DNA from: Cyclostephanos tholiformis
Taxonomy: Eukaryota; Bacillariophyta; Thalassiosirophyceae; Thalassiosirales; Thalassiosiraceae
DNA length: 12,027 bases
Assembly: GCA_036939975.1 (NCBI GenBank)
Contig: JALLPB010000953.1
Location: 1 to 12,027, forward strand
Reading direction: 5' to 3'
Shown here: in pieces, positions 1 through 7,855 of the stretch
Numbering within the stretch: position 1 is the first letter of the stretch
Layout of the letters: every line of letters starts with the position of its first letter
Translations under genes and position numbers: made by a program
Notes under the pieces: model-generated
The model's input: only the letters and a program-made list of their open reading frames with translations
Databases searched by the model: none
Told to the model about the DNA's origin: nothing

Positions 1-1
1 A

Positions 2-968
2 TTGAACTATGAATTTATCACGTTAATAAATTCAATGACAACTCAATCCGAATCTATTGATCCTGGACATTTTATCAAATTATTCACAGATAACTATACG
101 AAATTCGAGGATGAAGAATGTACGTATCATTGCAAACTAATACAATTGACACAGATATACTAATTGGATGATTCTTATTCAATTTTACTAATTCAAATAC
201 ATATCTTACAAATTCAGCAGACGCAGATGAATTTTTTTCACTGATGAAAGAAATGTTATTGAAAGAACTTCTTCCATCACCGGATAATTTAACAATTCCA
301 CGTCATCTGAATATTGACAAATTACGTTCCACGGTGAAAGATTTTTGGAATATGTTTGAGTCGGGACAGATTGAACAGAGAATAACATGCATGAAATGCA
401 TGAACATTACCACAAAAAAAATTCCTTCATGTCACTTCCGTTGCAATTTCCATATCATCACAACAATGCGAATGATACAAAAAAGACTATTTCACTGATA
501 GATCTAATTCACCACTTTCAATGTGATGACGATGATGGTGTAACAAATTATGAATGCGCTAATTGTTTAGATCAACAATGAGCAACAAAGACATATAGAA
601 TATGTCAATACCCAGCCATACTATGCATCAGAATAGGACGCATGAGGAAGGATCGATCAATCATCGAAAATCCAGTTCAATATCCGTTAACTGGATTAGA
701 ACTAAATGACGACTTACGCAATTCCAATACAACAGCAGTTGGAAAGTGCATGTACAACCTTATTGCAGCTGTGAATCACCAACCTAAAACTAACAACAAA
801 GGTCACTACACGGCAGTTACAAAACACCAAAGCACAAATTCATGGTTTGAATACAACAACGACGATGTTCACAGGATTAACTTCGTTGGAAGAAATAACA
901 ATTTCTCAGCTGTAAGATATCAACGCATGGCTTTGATTTTATTTTTTGAGATTGACAAAAGCGTATGA
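2..968 (+). pseudogene. Ubiquitin-specific protease (USP/UCH family), 3' part, broken
   Basis: This is the C-terminal two thirds of a USP-type cysteine deubiquitinase, which removes ubiquitin from proteins. The Cys box (NxGNTCYxN) lies before the left edge. In order one sees SIDPGHF (53–73), then after a 98-bp intron a DADEFF motif like the family's QQDAxEF (220–237), then a first zinc-ribbon pair CMKC (388–399) and a second pair CANC (555–566). The catalytic His box GHYTA (His at 804–806) and SWFEYNND follow, then a closing LILFFE strand and TGA at 966–968. Two lesions break it. There is a one-base deficit at the A8 run 414–421, where the frame changes from that of DADEFF to that of FMSLPLQF. 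There is also an in-frame TGA at 579–581, where the family usually has the Arg of 'RATK', so it looks like CGA to TGA. Spacing between motifs is normal for a USP, so little else is missing. Family identity is strong; activity is doubtful. Confidence 0.85.
120..217 (+). other. Spliceosomal intron in the USP gene (98 bp)
   Basis: The USP frame reads GAGGATGAAGAA and then runs into non-homologous sequence with stops until the DADEFF motif. Removing GTACGT…TTCAG joins the frames as E-E-S-D-A-D-E-F-F. The donor is GTACGT at 120–125. A TACTAA branch-like site sits inside, a T-rich tract precedes the acceptor, and the AG is at 216–217. A second AG at 219–220 also keeps the frame but gives a poorer match to the family's Q-x-D-A-x-E-F motif. 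The intron shows that the locus is eukaryotic and is not a processed copy. Confidence 0.75.
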
Positions 969-1160
969 AGCAGTAGTAAGCTGTTTGATATGTCAGATGG
1001 AACACATTTTCAAATTATGAATTAGTTGTTTAAGATAACATTTTCCAGGATTTATGTCAGTCCTAGAACATGGATTATGATTAGAAGCCTGCGTACTTAT
1101 ATCTTATTCGAATTTCACCAAGATTACCATTTTATAATTCTCTTCTTGGTGCTCTATCTA
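969..1160. other. Intergenic spacer, no gene seen
   Basis: This short AT-rich spacer lies between the USP stop codon and the first minisatellite. No conserved open frame or clear polyadenylation signal stands out. Confidence 0.5.
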
Positions 1161-1484
1161 CAATAACTATACATAAATGCCAATACCTGCGAATAACTGC
1201 GAATAACTGCGAATAACTGCGAATAACTGTAAATAACTGTGACTAACTGCGACTAACTGTTAATAACTGCAAACAATTGTGAATATATTCGAATAAATTC
1301 GAATAACTGGAAACAACTTCAAATAACTGCCAATAACTGCAAATAACTGTTAATAACTGCTAATAACTGTAAACTAATAACTGCGAATAACTACGAATAA
1401 CTGCGAGTAATAGCAAATATCTGTGACTAACTGCAAACAACTGCAAATAACTGCAAATAATTGCTGATAACTGTAAACACCTGC
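1161..1484. repeat. 10-bp-period minisatellite, left array (about 32 units)
   Basis: Units of ten bases with consensus (G/A)AATAACTGC follow one another almost without gaps from 1161. The only register break is a four-base insertion in the unit at 1371–1384. Four identical GAATAACTGC copies sit near the start (1191–1220 plus a variant at 1221), and the units grow more divergent in the middle (1271–1320). The period equals about one helical turn. The array lies upstream of, and in the same orientation as, the related array at 3189–3380. It ends 166 bases before the ATG of the gene at 1651. Confidence 0.95.
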
Positions 1485-1608
1485 GGATAAAGAGAACGAT
1501 AATACATCTAGTGCGAAAAAATTCTGACATTTATTGACAGTTTGTAAATAAATAGTATTATTTCCTTTAATAATTCACTTCTAATTCATCTCTGCGATTA
1601 TTGCATCT

Positions 1609-1638
1609 AAATACCTGCAAATACCTACTAATACTGAA
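1609..1638. repeat. Stray minisatellite units in the 5' leader
   Basis: Three degenerate ten-base units (AAATACCTGC, AAATACCTAC, TAATACTGAA) lie just before the start codon at 1651. They resemble the array at 1161–1484 and suggest that the array once reached, or was seeded again in, the leader. Confidence 0.55.
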
Positions 1639-1650
1639 AACAACGCCATC

Positions 1651-3148
1651 ATGACCAATACCGAACAAGATGTGACATCTCCGACAACAACAACACCCGC
1701 AAAAAAGCCCATGAATAAGGTCTATTGCAAAAGCTACAGAAGAAATTTGAATTCTTGCACCAGTTGGGCACAAGCCTATAAAAAAGGATTCTGTGTCCGT
1801 TGCTTTGACGCGGGATGGCCTGCCGTTCTGGATCAGATAGATGCTCAAACAAAACCATCGGCGTCAGCTTTCCTTCTAAATAACAAAACAACATCTCGAG
1901 AGGATACATACACTGAGGTTTTCAATCAAAGAGTCACTACATCATCAGCCAAACAATTAATTGTGCTCCAAAATCACGACCCCCCCCCCCTGCGGGTTGG
2001 CGTGCCGATCTGGATCAGATACATACTCAAACAAAACCATCGGCCTCAGCTCTCCTTCTAAATAAAAAATCAACTCCTCGAGAGGATACGTGCACTGAAA
2101 TTTTGAATCAGGGACTCGCTACATTGCCAGCCGAAGGATTACTTGCGCTCCAAAATTACGACCCCCCTCCTTCTGAAACAGATTTTAACGAAGGAACCCC
2201 AATTAATTCTATCAATGTAGCATCGCAACAAACAGACAAACACATCAAAAAAATTGAACAACAAGTCAGACAAAACAATGATATAATTGAAATTTTGAAA
2301 AATGATTTGATAAATATTGAACGGAAACTTACAACATCACAAAAAGATGTGAATTTTTCTGAACTCTTCAACATAGCCAACGCCGATATCAGCGACATTG
2401 ACGACAACAACGATACAGCTACCAACAACTATGAGCAAAACGAGGATAATGCGTACAAAAACAATTACATCGACGACATCGAACTACATAACAATAATTT
2501 GAACGGAACCAGTATTTGCATTGCATCATTGTGTAAGGCAGATCCATCCCACAAATGTTTCAGTTTGACAAAACAAAAATTGTGTGCGCATCCAATTGAC
2601 CAAATTATGCTCAACGATGTAGGAGACTATGTCATATTTCCATCTAATTGTTTTCATCGTGGCTATTTTTCAATCCAAACAAACAATATATACTATACAG
2701 CACAGATGTTTGCTACACCATCGGGGAAAAATCGGAAGAAGCAATTCCAATATCTTGCAATGCTATGATCATGAAAACAGAAAAGGGTAAAGGTACGATG
2801 CATTGCGTGCAACTCACAGAACTCAGTAATGATATCCAAGAAAATTGGAACAAAGCAAAATACCAAAGAAAGGAATTCAAATCGGCAAAAAACTTTGACG
2901 GTAAACAAATTGATCCATCAAAACATCATCACATTTACCGAAAACATTTTTATTTACTAGAAAAGCTCAATGCATTTGATGGGACCGTTGAATCTTTACA
3001 CAGCCACATCAAAATTGACAGCATTTGGATCATGGCTAAGTCTAAGAACAACAATGGATTTCAAAGATGGCATAAAGACTTCCAACTGGGAACAAAAATA
3101 ACAACAACAATCATAGTCAATAGGTGTGCAAAACTAATTAAGAAGTAA
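1651..3148 (+). CDS. Multidomain protein of about 499 codons, unknown function; oxygenase-like C-terminal signatures; two frameshifts
   Basis: I do not recognise a named gene. The start is the first ATG after the leader (GCCATCATGACC). Frame one (1651–~1980) gives a Thr/Pro-rich N-terminus and a Cys cluster (VYCKSY…SCTSW…GFCVRCFDAG). This leads into a 61-residue repeat that is duplicated. At the C-run 1980–1990 the frame moves back by one base and the second repeat copy continues to about 2168. Then come a likely coiled coil (about 2220–2350; IKKIEQQVRQNNDIIEIL), an acidic Asn-rich linker (about 2370–2500) and the segment GDYVIFPSNCFHRGYF (2613–2660). At the G4/A5 run 2723–2731 the frame moves back again by one base. 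The last part holds IDSIWIMAKSK and GFQRWHKDF (near 3060–3085), followed by TTTIIVN and TAA at 3146–3148. An H-x-D motif (WHKDF) and a GDYVxFP…HRG strand resemble pieces of Fe(II)/2-oxoglutarate oxygenase barrels, but their order here is reversed, so the assignment is tentative. The two shifts are more likely sequencing or decay indels than programmed ones. Confidence 0.7.
1810..2168 (+). repeat. Tandem duplication inside the gene (two units, 61 residues each)
   Basis: Unit 1 is 1810–1991 and unit 2 is 1992–2168. Both encode AGW-x-A-x-LDQI…QTKPSASA…LLN…REDT-x-TE…LQN-x-DPPP. Unit 1 reads in the frame of the 1651 start. Unit 2 reads in the next frame, because the C-run at the seam is one base short of keeping phase (182-base spacing, not 183). 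The copies differ at many codon positions, so the duplication is not recent. Confidence 0.9.
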
Positions 3149-3188
3149 TATTACGTGCTGTATTGAAATTTATTTAGTCCTTGAAATT

Positions 3189-3380
3189 ATAACTGCCGAT
3201 AACTGCCAATAACTGCCAATAACTGTCGATGACTGTATCTGCCCGTAACTGCCAGTAACTGCCAGTAATTACCAGTAACTGCCAGTGACTGCCAGTAACT
3301 GCCAGTGACTGCCAGTGACTGCCAGTGACTGCCATTATCTGCCAGTAACTGAAGGTAGCTGCCAGTAACTGCCATTACCA
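3189..3380. repeat. 10-bp-period minisatellite, right array (about 19 units)
   Basis: Ten-base units of the type GCCAGTAACT or GCCAGTGACT run from just after the stop codon of the preceding gene. The first units (GCCAATAACT) are closest to those of the left array. One unit is shortened near 3235–3240. The shared core with the array at 1161 is TAACTGC, in the same orientation. The array starts about 40 bases beyond the gene's stop, so it probably lies in the 3' untranslated region or immediately downstream. Confidence 0.95.
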
Positions 3381-3431
3381 GTTTTGCAAAAATTATTTTA
3401 TTATAATTTTATGATAACATCGGCTTGCGGA

Positions 3432-3455
3432 GGATTTGATGTATCAATCAAATCC
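3432..3455. repeat. Perfect 9-bp inverted repeat, 6-base loop
   Basis: GGATTTGAT and ATCAAATCC flank the loop GTATCA. It lies about 50 bases after the right minisatellite. It could be a cruciform or transcript-end hairpin, or chance. There is no U-tract after it. Confidence 0.5.
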
Positions 3456-3584
3456 GACTTCCACGTGGAGTGGTATTATACGACATCATATTATGTACAA
3501 ACATAGAAATATAATCTGACTGTCTATCTGTCTCCATGTGTCAAAGAGCTGCAGGCCCGATTGGCTTGTTTTACATATGTATTT

Positions 3585-3608
3585 ATGTTTTTATGTTTTT
3601 ATGTTTTT
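3585..3608. repeat. Three tandem copies of ATGTTTTT
   Basis: This is an eight-base microsatellite-like repeat in an AT-rich stretch. It opens spurious short frames and has no coding meaning that I can see. Confidence 0.85.
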
Positions 3609-4403
3609 AGGAAAGCTCCCTTGACTGAGAAAAAAATATTATTAAAACTCCTTGATTTTATTTTATTTTTTACATATTCCAACTCGATCATTGCCCCGAA
3701 ACTTCAAATCATGCTCACCCTGTGCTCCCCATTGGTTGCTCCTAATACACCCTCTCCCTCCCCTCTGTCGATCCCACTTTGTAAGTTAGCTGTCACATAT
3801 TTATTTGTTGTTCGGTGGCCTTAGATGGCGATGACTTATTTAATTTTTTCATTTTTTATCTCTTTATTTGCCAACCCCACACAATGGTGAAAAGCCCCCC
3901 CCCCCCCAAGTTCCGCCCTGGCCGCTTCTACTCCCCAATGCCCTTCCCACTTTAGATGCCAACTTATGGTTGGTTGGGGTATCCCCCCCATTGATTGGCG
4001 CCCACATAAGGCCAAGGCATCCCCCCAGCAAACCAGCAACATTGAATGCAAGCCCAGCGGCTCGTGGCCTGAGGATGGCATTGGGGAGCAGTGAATGATT
4101 TTGTTGTGCCACCACTCTACCCATGTAGAGAAAGAGATCAACGCCACTTGGAGTAGGGTGGTGCCTGCTAATGTTTGTTGTTGTTGTGTGTGTTGTGTGT
4201 TGTGTTTTGTGGCTCGTGTTTTACCTTTTTTTGTAGCATAGAGCACCTCTCTCACACCAATACTTTGCCCCACTCAAATGCATCAACTAATGCTCCCTTA
4301 TTAAGCCCAAGCACAGTTGACACATCTACATCTACAGGGGGAAACATAGGGGGGTGCAGGGAGGCCTGGCCTTTGGTTTGAGGGGGAGAAATACCCATTT
4401 TAA
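3609..4403. other. Gene-free stretch with poly-C and GT-rich tracts
   Basis: No recognisable gene is seen here on either strand. The stretch holds a run of 13 C at 3895–3907, several shorter C-runs (near 3985 and 4021), and a GT-rich low-complexity tract at about 4171–4220 made of TGTTG and TGTG steps. Open frames across it are Gly/Pro-rich products of these biased tracts. Base composition changes here from the AT-rich left part to a more GC-balanced right part. Confidence 0.6.
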
Positions 4404-4428
4404 TTAGCACAAGTGTACACTTTGCTAA
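4404..4428. repeat. Palindrome with 12-bp perfect core
   Basis: The core AAGTGTACACTT (4411–4422) is a perfect palindrome. TTAGCA on the left and TGCTAA on the right extend it, with one unpaired C at 4410. It lies about 100 bases before the first ATG of the piggyBac-type relic, so it may be part of that element's terminal or subterminal region. Confidence 0.65.
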
Positions 4429-4478
4429 TATGAGAGATAATTTAGTATTTAAGGTACGGTCACGGTACTCTTGAACGC

Positions 4479-4485
4479 TATAAAA
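4479..4485 (+). promoter_or_regulatory. Putative TATA box of the piggyBac-type element
   Basis: TATAAAA followed by more A lies 41 bases before the ATG at 4526. A direct repeat of ACGGT (GGTACGGTCACGGTAC) sits just upstream (4453–4468). Position and sequence fit a eukaryotic core promoter, but the gene is dead and no transcription start can be read from sequence. Confidence 0.35.
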
Positions 4486-4525
4486 AAGTAAATGTAACAG
4501 TACGTAGAAAAATGTTCCAGCTAGG

Positions 4526-6665
4526 ATGACAACCAGTCTCCTCTATCCCTTATGGGATGTTTCCCAGGCAATTCCCAGTGCCACTGATCAACACCAGCTT
4601 GAGGATTTGAATATGATGCTCCTTTGCAAAACCACTTGTCAGGGCCAAACCTACCTGGCTGTTTTATTCCCATTGGCAAATCTCTCTGGTATTGAGTTGA
4701 GTGTCACCCTGGCAAAAACAGTCATGAGGAAGGAGGGCCATGCTGATGGTATATGGGGCAATGCTGGCATTTGTGTGTCGCAGGGGGGGATGGCACTGGT
4801 TGAAAATGCAGAAAATGAAAGGGATGATATCAGCACAAAATGATGTAGAAGACAATGACATTGCTCCTGTCTGATGGTAAGGGTTTGAGGTCAATGACAA
4901 CAATGGCCTAGAGCTGGAGAACATCCCTGCCAAAGGAAACATGCCACAACAAGTCAATCAAGGCCTCAAAAATGGCCAATCATTGGGATGGGATGGTTTT
5001 GATCACTGCATGACCATCAGGGGATGAATTACAAAATGAATTACTATCAGCCATCATTCCCCAATCAATGGACCCCCACTGGCAAGTCATACCTCAACCT
5101 GCAGCACAAAATGATGTGGAAGCCATTGCTCCAATAAGATGGGAAGGTTTTGAGGCCAATGATGTCAATGGCCCAGTGCTGGAGAACATCCTTGCAAAGG
5201 GGGACATGCCACAAGTCAATCAAGGCCTCTATAATGGCCAATCATTGGGATGAGATGGTGTTGATTGCCGCATCACCATTGTGGAATGAATTACAATGAG
5301 CCATCATTCCTCAATCAATGGACCCCCAGGGGGCAAGTTCTACCTCAACCTGTTCGTGTATTTCTTCCCAATGGTGTGGTTTACAACCATCCTCATGGTG
5401 AAGACAAGAGAGGCAGTGCAGGCTTTTGGGGGGTACATGGTGTCAAACCCCTTGCCTTTGGCTTCAAGGAACTGATTTGTTATCCCGGAAAACATCTCCA
5501 ATGATGGCAACATGCCCAGGATGAAGCTTGGACCAGTTTTGGAACTACATCACCAAGCCAACACCCAGAGATCAAGAAACTGAACCCTGTCCCTAAAACT
5601 TCAGGGCATTCATGGCAAACAAGAGGTTAAAGCTTATCACTAGGTACTTGACATTAACTGACTCTCAGTTGGGTAATATGTCTTAATATGAGTATGCCAA
5701 TATGGTATCAGCGGTGGATGTGTCTAGTTTGGGGATCTTTTTCCTTCACAAGCCACACCCATTTGGTAATGAATACTACCACAATGCGTGTTGTGCCCTG
5801 ACAAGTATTCTCATTTTGATTGAACCTGTCGAGGGCAAAGACTCACCCCTGTTTAAGCATAAGGAGAAGGGGATGACCGCCAGACTGCTCCTGAGGTTGA
5901 TTTGCTCATATTTCTATAATGACCACTACTATGTTTTTCATGTTGGCTGTTGTTTTCTGAAGGTGACTGGTGTTGTGCTGTAGAAGGTAGGGGTTTACAG
6001 CTGTGCACTCATCAAAAAAGGAACATATTGGCCGGCATTGGTTCCAGGAGATGTGATGCAACAATTCTTCAATGAGGAGGGGGTACAAGAAGTGGAAGAA
6101 AACCACCCCATTCAAAGTGTGTTTGAGGGGACAACGCACAACCTGTGGGTGTAGGGCGTGAAAGAGCGCAACAAATACATCATGCGGATGATGGCAATGG
6201 GTGGCCCGTTGGGTTACAAGAGGTCAGTGAGTAACACAGTGGCGGGAGACTTGTGTCTTTTTTGGTTCTTTTGGCAATCACTGAGGTGAATGCATTCCTC
6301 TGTTCACTGTTTGAGGTACTTCACTCTTGGCAAAAGGGAACTACCAGGATGCTTCCCCATGCTAGTACTCCTTACATTTTGTCAAAGTTTTGCTTGGCAG
6401 CTGATACACAATAGTTAAATACATGCAGAGGAGGAAATTGCCCAAGAGGTGGATGCTGCAACGGTTCATCAGTTGTTGCCAATGTCTCCCCATGCAAAAA
6501 GTTACAGGAATTGTCAGTGCTATTGCCTGGTGGTTGTGAGGCACCAGCAGGAGTAAATGTGCCAACACCATTGCGGAAATAATATGGACCTATTTTGCAT
6601 GCATTCCAGGAGAGTGGATTCTAGACATCCTAAAACAAGTCAAAAGTGCTGACACAGAGGGGTGA
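4526..6665 (+). pseudogene. piggyBac-type transposase (DDE_Tnp_1_7), heavily decayed
   Basis: This is a relic of a cut-and-paste transposase of the piggyBac family. Conserved pieces appear in the right order but in changing frames. An N-terminal domain contains a duplication (4831–5352). It is followed by GGKFYLNLFVYFFPM (from 5329), AFMANKRLKLITRYLTLTD (5606–5662), KPHPFGNEY (5750–5776), IEPVEGKDSP (about 5820–5849), ALIKKGTYWPALVPGD (about 6005–6052) and IMRMMAMGG. VLLAITEVNAFL (from 6265), GKRELPG…FAWQLIHN, SPHAKSYRN and finally a C-terminal FACIPGEW with TGA at 6663–6665 complete it. In-frame stops include 5251–5253, 5981–5983, 6152–6154 and 6416–6418. The family's Asp in D-S-G-F-C-V-L is His here (HVGCCFLK, His at 5939–5941), which would by itself abolish DDE chemistry. 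The true 5' end is uncertain: the 105-codon open frame starting at 4526 runs into the N-terminal part but I cannot match it to the family. Confidence 0.85.
4831..5352 (+). repeat. Tandem duplication in the transposase relic (271 bp + 251 bp)
   Basis: Unit A (4831–5101) and unit B (5102–5352) both start with CAGCACAAAATGATGT and end with CCTCAACCTG. Both encode AQNDVE…GFE-x-ND…LENI-x-AKG-x-MPQ…VNQGL-x-NGQSLG…PSF-x-NQW. Unit B runs directly into the FVYFFPM segment. The copies differ by many substitutions and small indels, so they separated long ago or decayed fast. Confidence 0.9.
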
Positions 6666-6784
6666 CCTAGGCGTTTCATTGGATCTAAAATGTAGAGCTT
6701 CCACAGTAAAACTAGAGAAGCAGGGATAATGTAGTTGATTGGAATTGAAAATTATGAGCTATTAAAACTAGTCTAAAATGAGGT

Positions 6785-6875
6785 CCAACCAAAGACGAGG
6801 CACGTGTGCTCTTGTAGGAATCTACGTGCCTTAGTCTGTCCTTAGAACTTGGTTGGGAGTCTTGGAGCAACCAAG
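6785..6875. repeat. Overlapping inverted repeats
   Basis: CCAACCAA (6785–6792) pairs with TTGGTTGG (6849–6856). Inside this, AGAC and GTCT, then AGGCACGT (6798–6805) and ACGTGCCT (6824–6831), also pair. CTTGGTTG (6848–6855) can instead pair with CAACCAAG (6868–6875), which gives two competing folds. Confidence 0.65.
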
Positions 6876-6957
6876 ATTGCCCAGGACTCAAAGATCCAAA
6901 TTTCATATGATACACGCGATTGGGTAGGAATTAAACTTGATCCTTTTCCCGGTTTCT

Positions 6958-6997
6958 AAGTACGTACTTCGGTTCTGTTTCCTAAAAGATATATCTT
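6958..6997. repeat. Two perfect 12-bp palindromes
   Basis: AAGTACGTACTT (6958–6969) and AAGATATATCTT (6986–6997) lie 28 bases apart (start to start). The first has the same outer bases (AAGT…ACTT) as the palindrome core at 4411–4422. Confidence 0.6.
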
Positions 6998-7435
6998 GAT
7001 CTTTTCCAAGGTTATCTTGCCAAATGTTCCCATGTAGGAATCTTTGGCATTACATGATGTGCGTCAGTATTTAGTCACGTTTGGATCTTGCGGCTGGCAA
7101 CCATCTTGATCCCGAAGGACTGTCTGTCACCTACATACATCAGCAATTAGCTAATTAGCAAATCGCGACATTTAGCAAGATAGTTTCCCGCCAATATGCC
7201 ATGGCCTATGACACTCGCCACCACGACTACAGCTATCAGACGTGATTCAAGTGGAAAAAAACCTTAGAAAAAAAATTCGCCATGAATTTGGTATGTCATT
7301 TGGATGTATGGATAATTAATTTGTCAATGAGCGTATGATTTGTGAGAGTAGGAGAAAATATGCATGCGTGTGCAAGGGTGTAATTGTGCTTTTGTTTATT
7401 TTATTCTACTTTATCTTCCATGACAGGGACTATTC

Positions 7436-7825
7436 CTATATATAGTGTGTTACTCTCCGGATATTTATACGTTCCGATTTTGTTCTGCTTTGAACCCTGA
7501 TAGTTCCATTTGTATAAACCATCATTATAGTCCATGGTTCTCTACCAAATTTGGACTCAGATTTTTAGAGTATACCATCTTTAGTAATTAGTAGTCAATC
7601 ACCAATCTTATAGTCATAGTCAATGCGCCCTTTGTTTTTGCGCCTAGTATCACAATCTGCCAGTGATTGCCTGTGTTCTCCAATTTTGTACCAGTTGGCC
7701 ACGAATGAAATGTCAAAGAGCATATCTCATCCAAAAATGGCTGCGCCTGGTGAGGCTTTGAGTACTGTATGATAGGTACTGCAAATGGCCCAAGCTGCAT
7801 TGTCTAGGAAGACATCAACAACATT
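7436..7825 (-). pseudogene. Ty3/gypsy-type retrotransposon integrase, C-terminal end, broken
   Basis: The − strand reads DVFLDNAAWAICSTYHTVL, then KASPGAAIFG and DMLFDISFVANW. It continues YDYKIGD, LLITKDGIL, EPWTI, VYTNGTIRVQ, KSERINIRRVTHYI and TAG (7436–7438). This is the end of the integrase core plus the C-terminal chromatin/DNA-binding region (the 'GKVGD…VLxxKDG…R…GPWTI…NGT' pattern) of a Ty3/gypsy Pol polyprotein. The integrase inserts the retroelement cDNA into the host genome. Three in-frame stops occur at 7727–7729, 7595–7597 and 7565–7567, otherwise the frame is unbroken. The DDE triad would lie upstream (above 7825) and is not seen, so the element is truncated there. Decay is mostly by point mutation. 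Confidence 0.85.
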
Positions 7826-7855
7826 GGGGCAAAACACCCAATTTATCTAGTGTTT

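Larger units (their letters stand above)
6666..7435. other. Gene-free stretch, palindrome-rich; possible element ends
   Basis: No coding sequence is recognised. The stretch lies between the end of the piggyBac-type relic (+) and the end of the integrase relic (−). It should therefore hold the 3' end of the former and perhaps the 3' LTR of the latter. I cannot find terminal repeats for either. It contains the palindromes listed separately and GCTAATTAGC (7150–7159). Confidence 0.5.

Noticed and set aside
1161..1484. CRISPR array or telomeric repeat
   Set aside because: Units are contiguous ten-base repeats with no spacers, and the motif is not a known telomere repeat.
2156..2428. 90-codon − strand hydrophobic frame
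   Set aside because: It is the antisense shadow of the coiled-coil part of the gene at 1651–3148.
2723..2731. Programmed −1 ribosomal frameshift at GGGGAAAAA
   Set aside because: The heptamer is not in the phase needed for an X-XXY-YYZ slip, and two other runs nearby show the same one-base deficit, which favours an indel.
3187..3375. − strand frame coding for GSYWQSLAVT-type repeats
   Set aside because: It is only the translation of the ten-base minisatellite.
3836..4273. 145-codon − strand frame and overlapping Gly-rich frames
   Set aside because: Composition follows poly-C/G and GT tracts; overlapping frames are open on both strands and no motif is recognisable.
7588..7800. 70-codon − strand frame starting MQLGPF
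   Set aside because: It overlaps the integrase relic in another frame; the integrase words are clear in the neighbouring frame.
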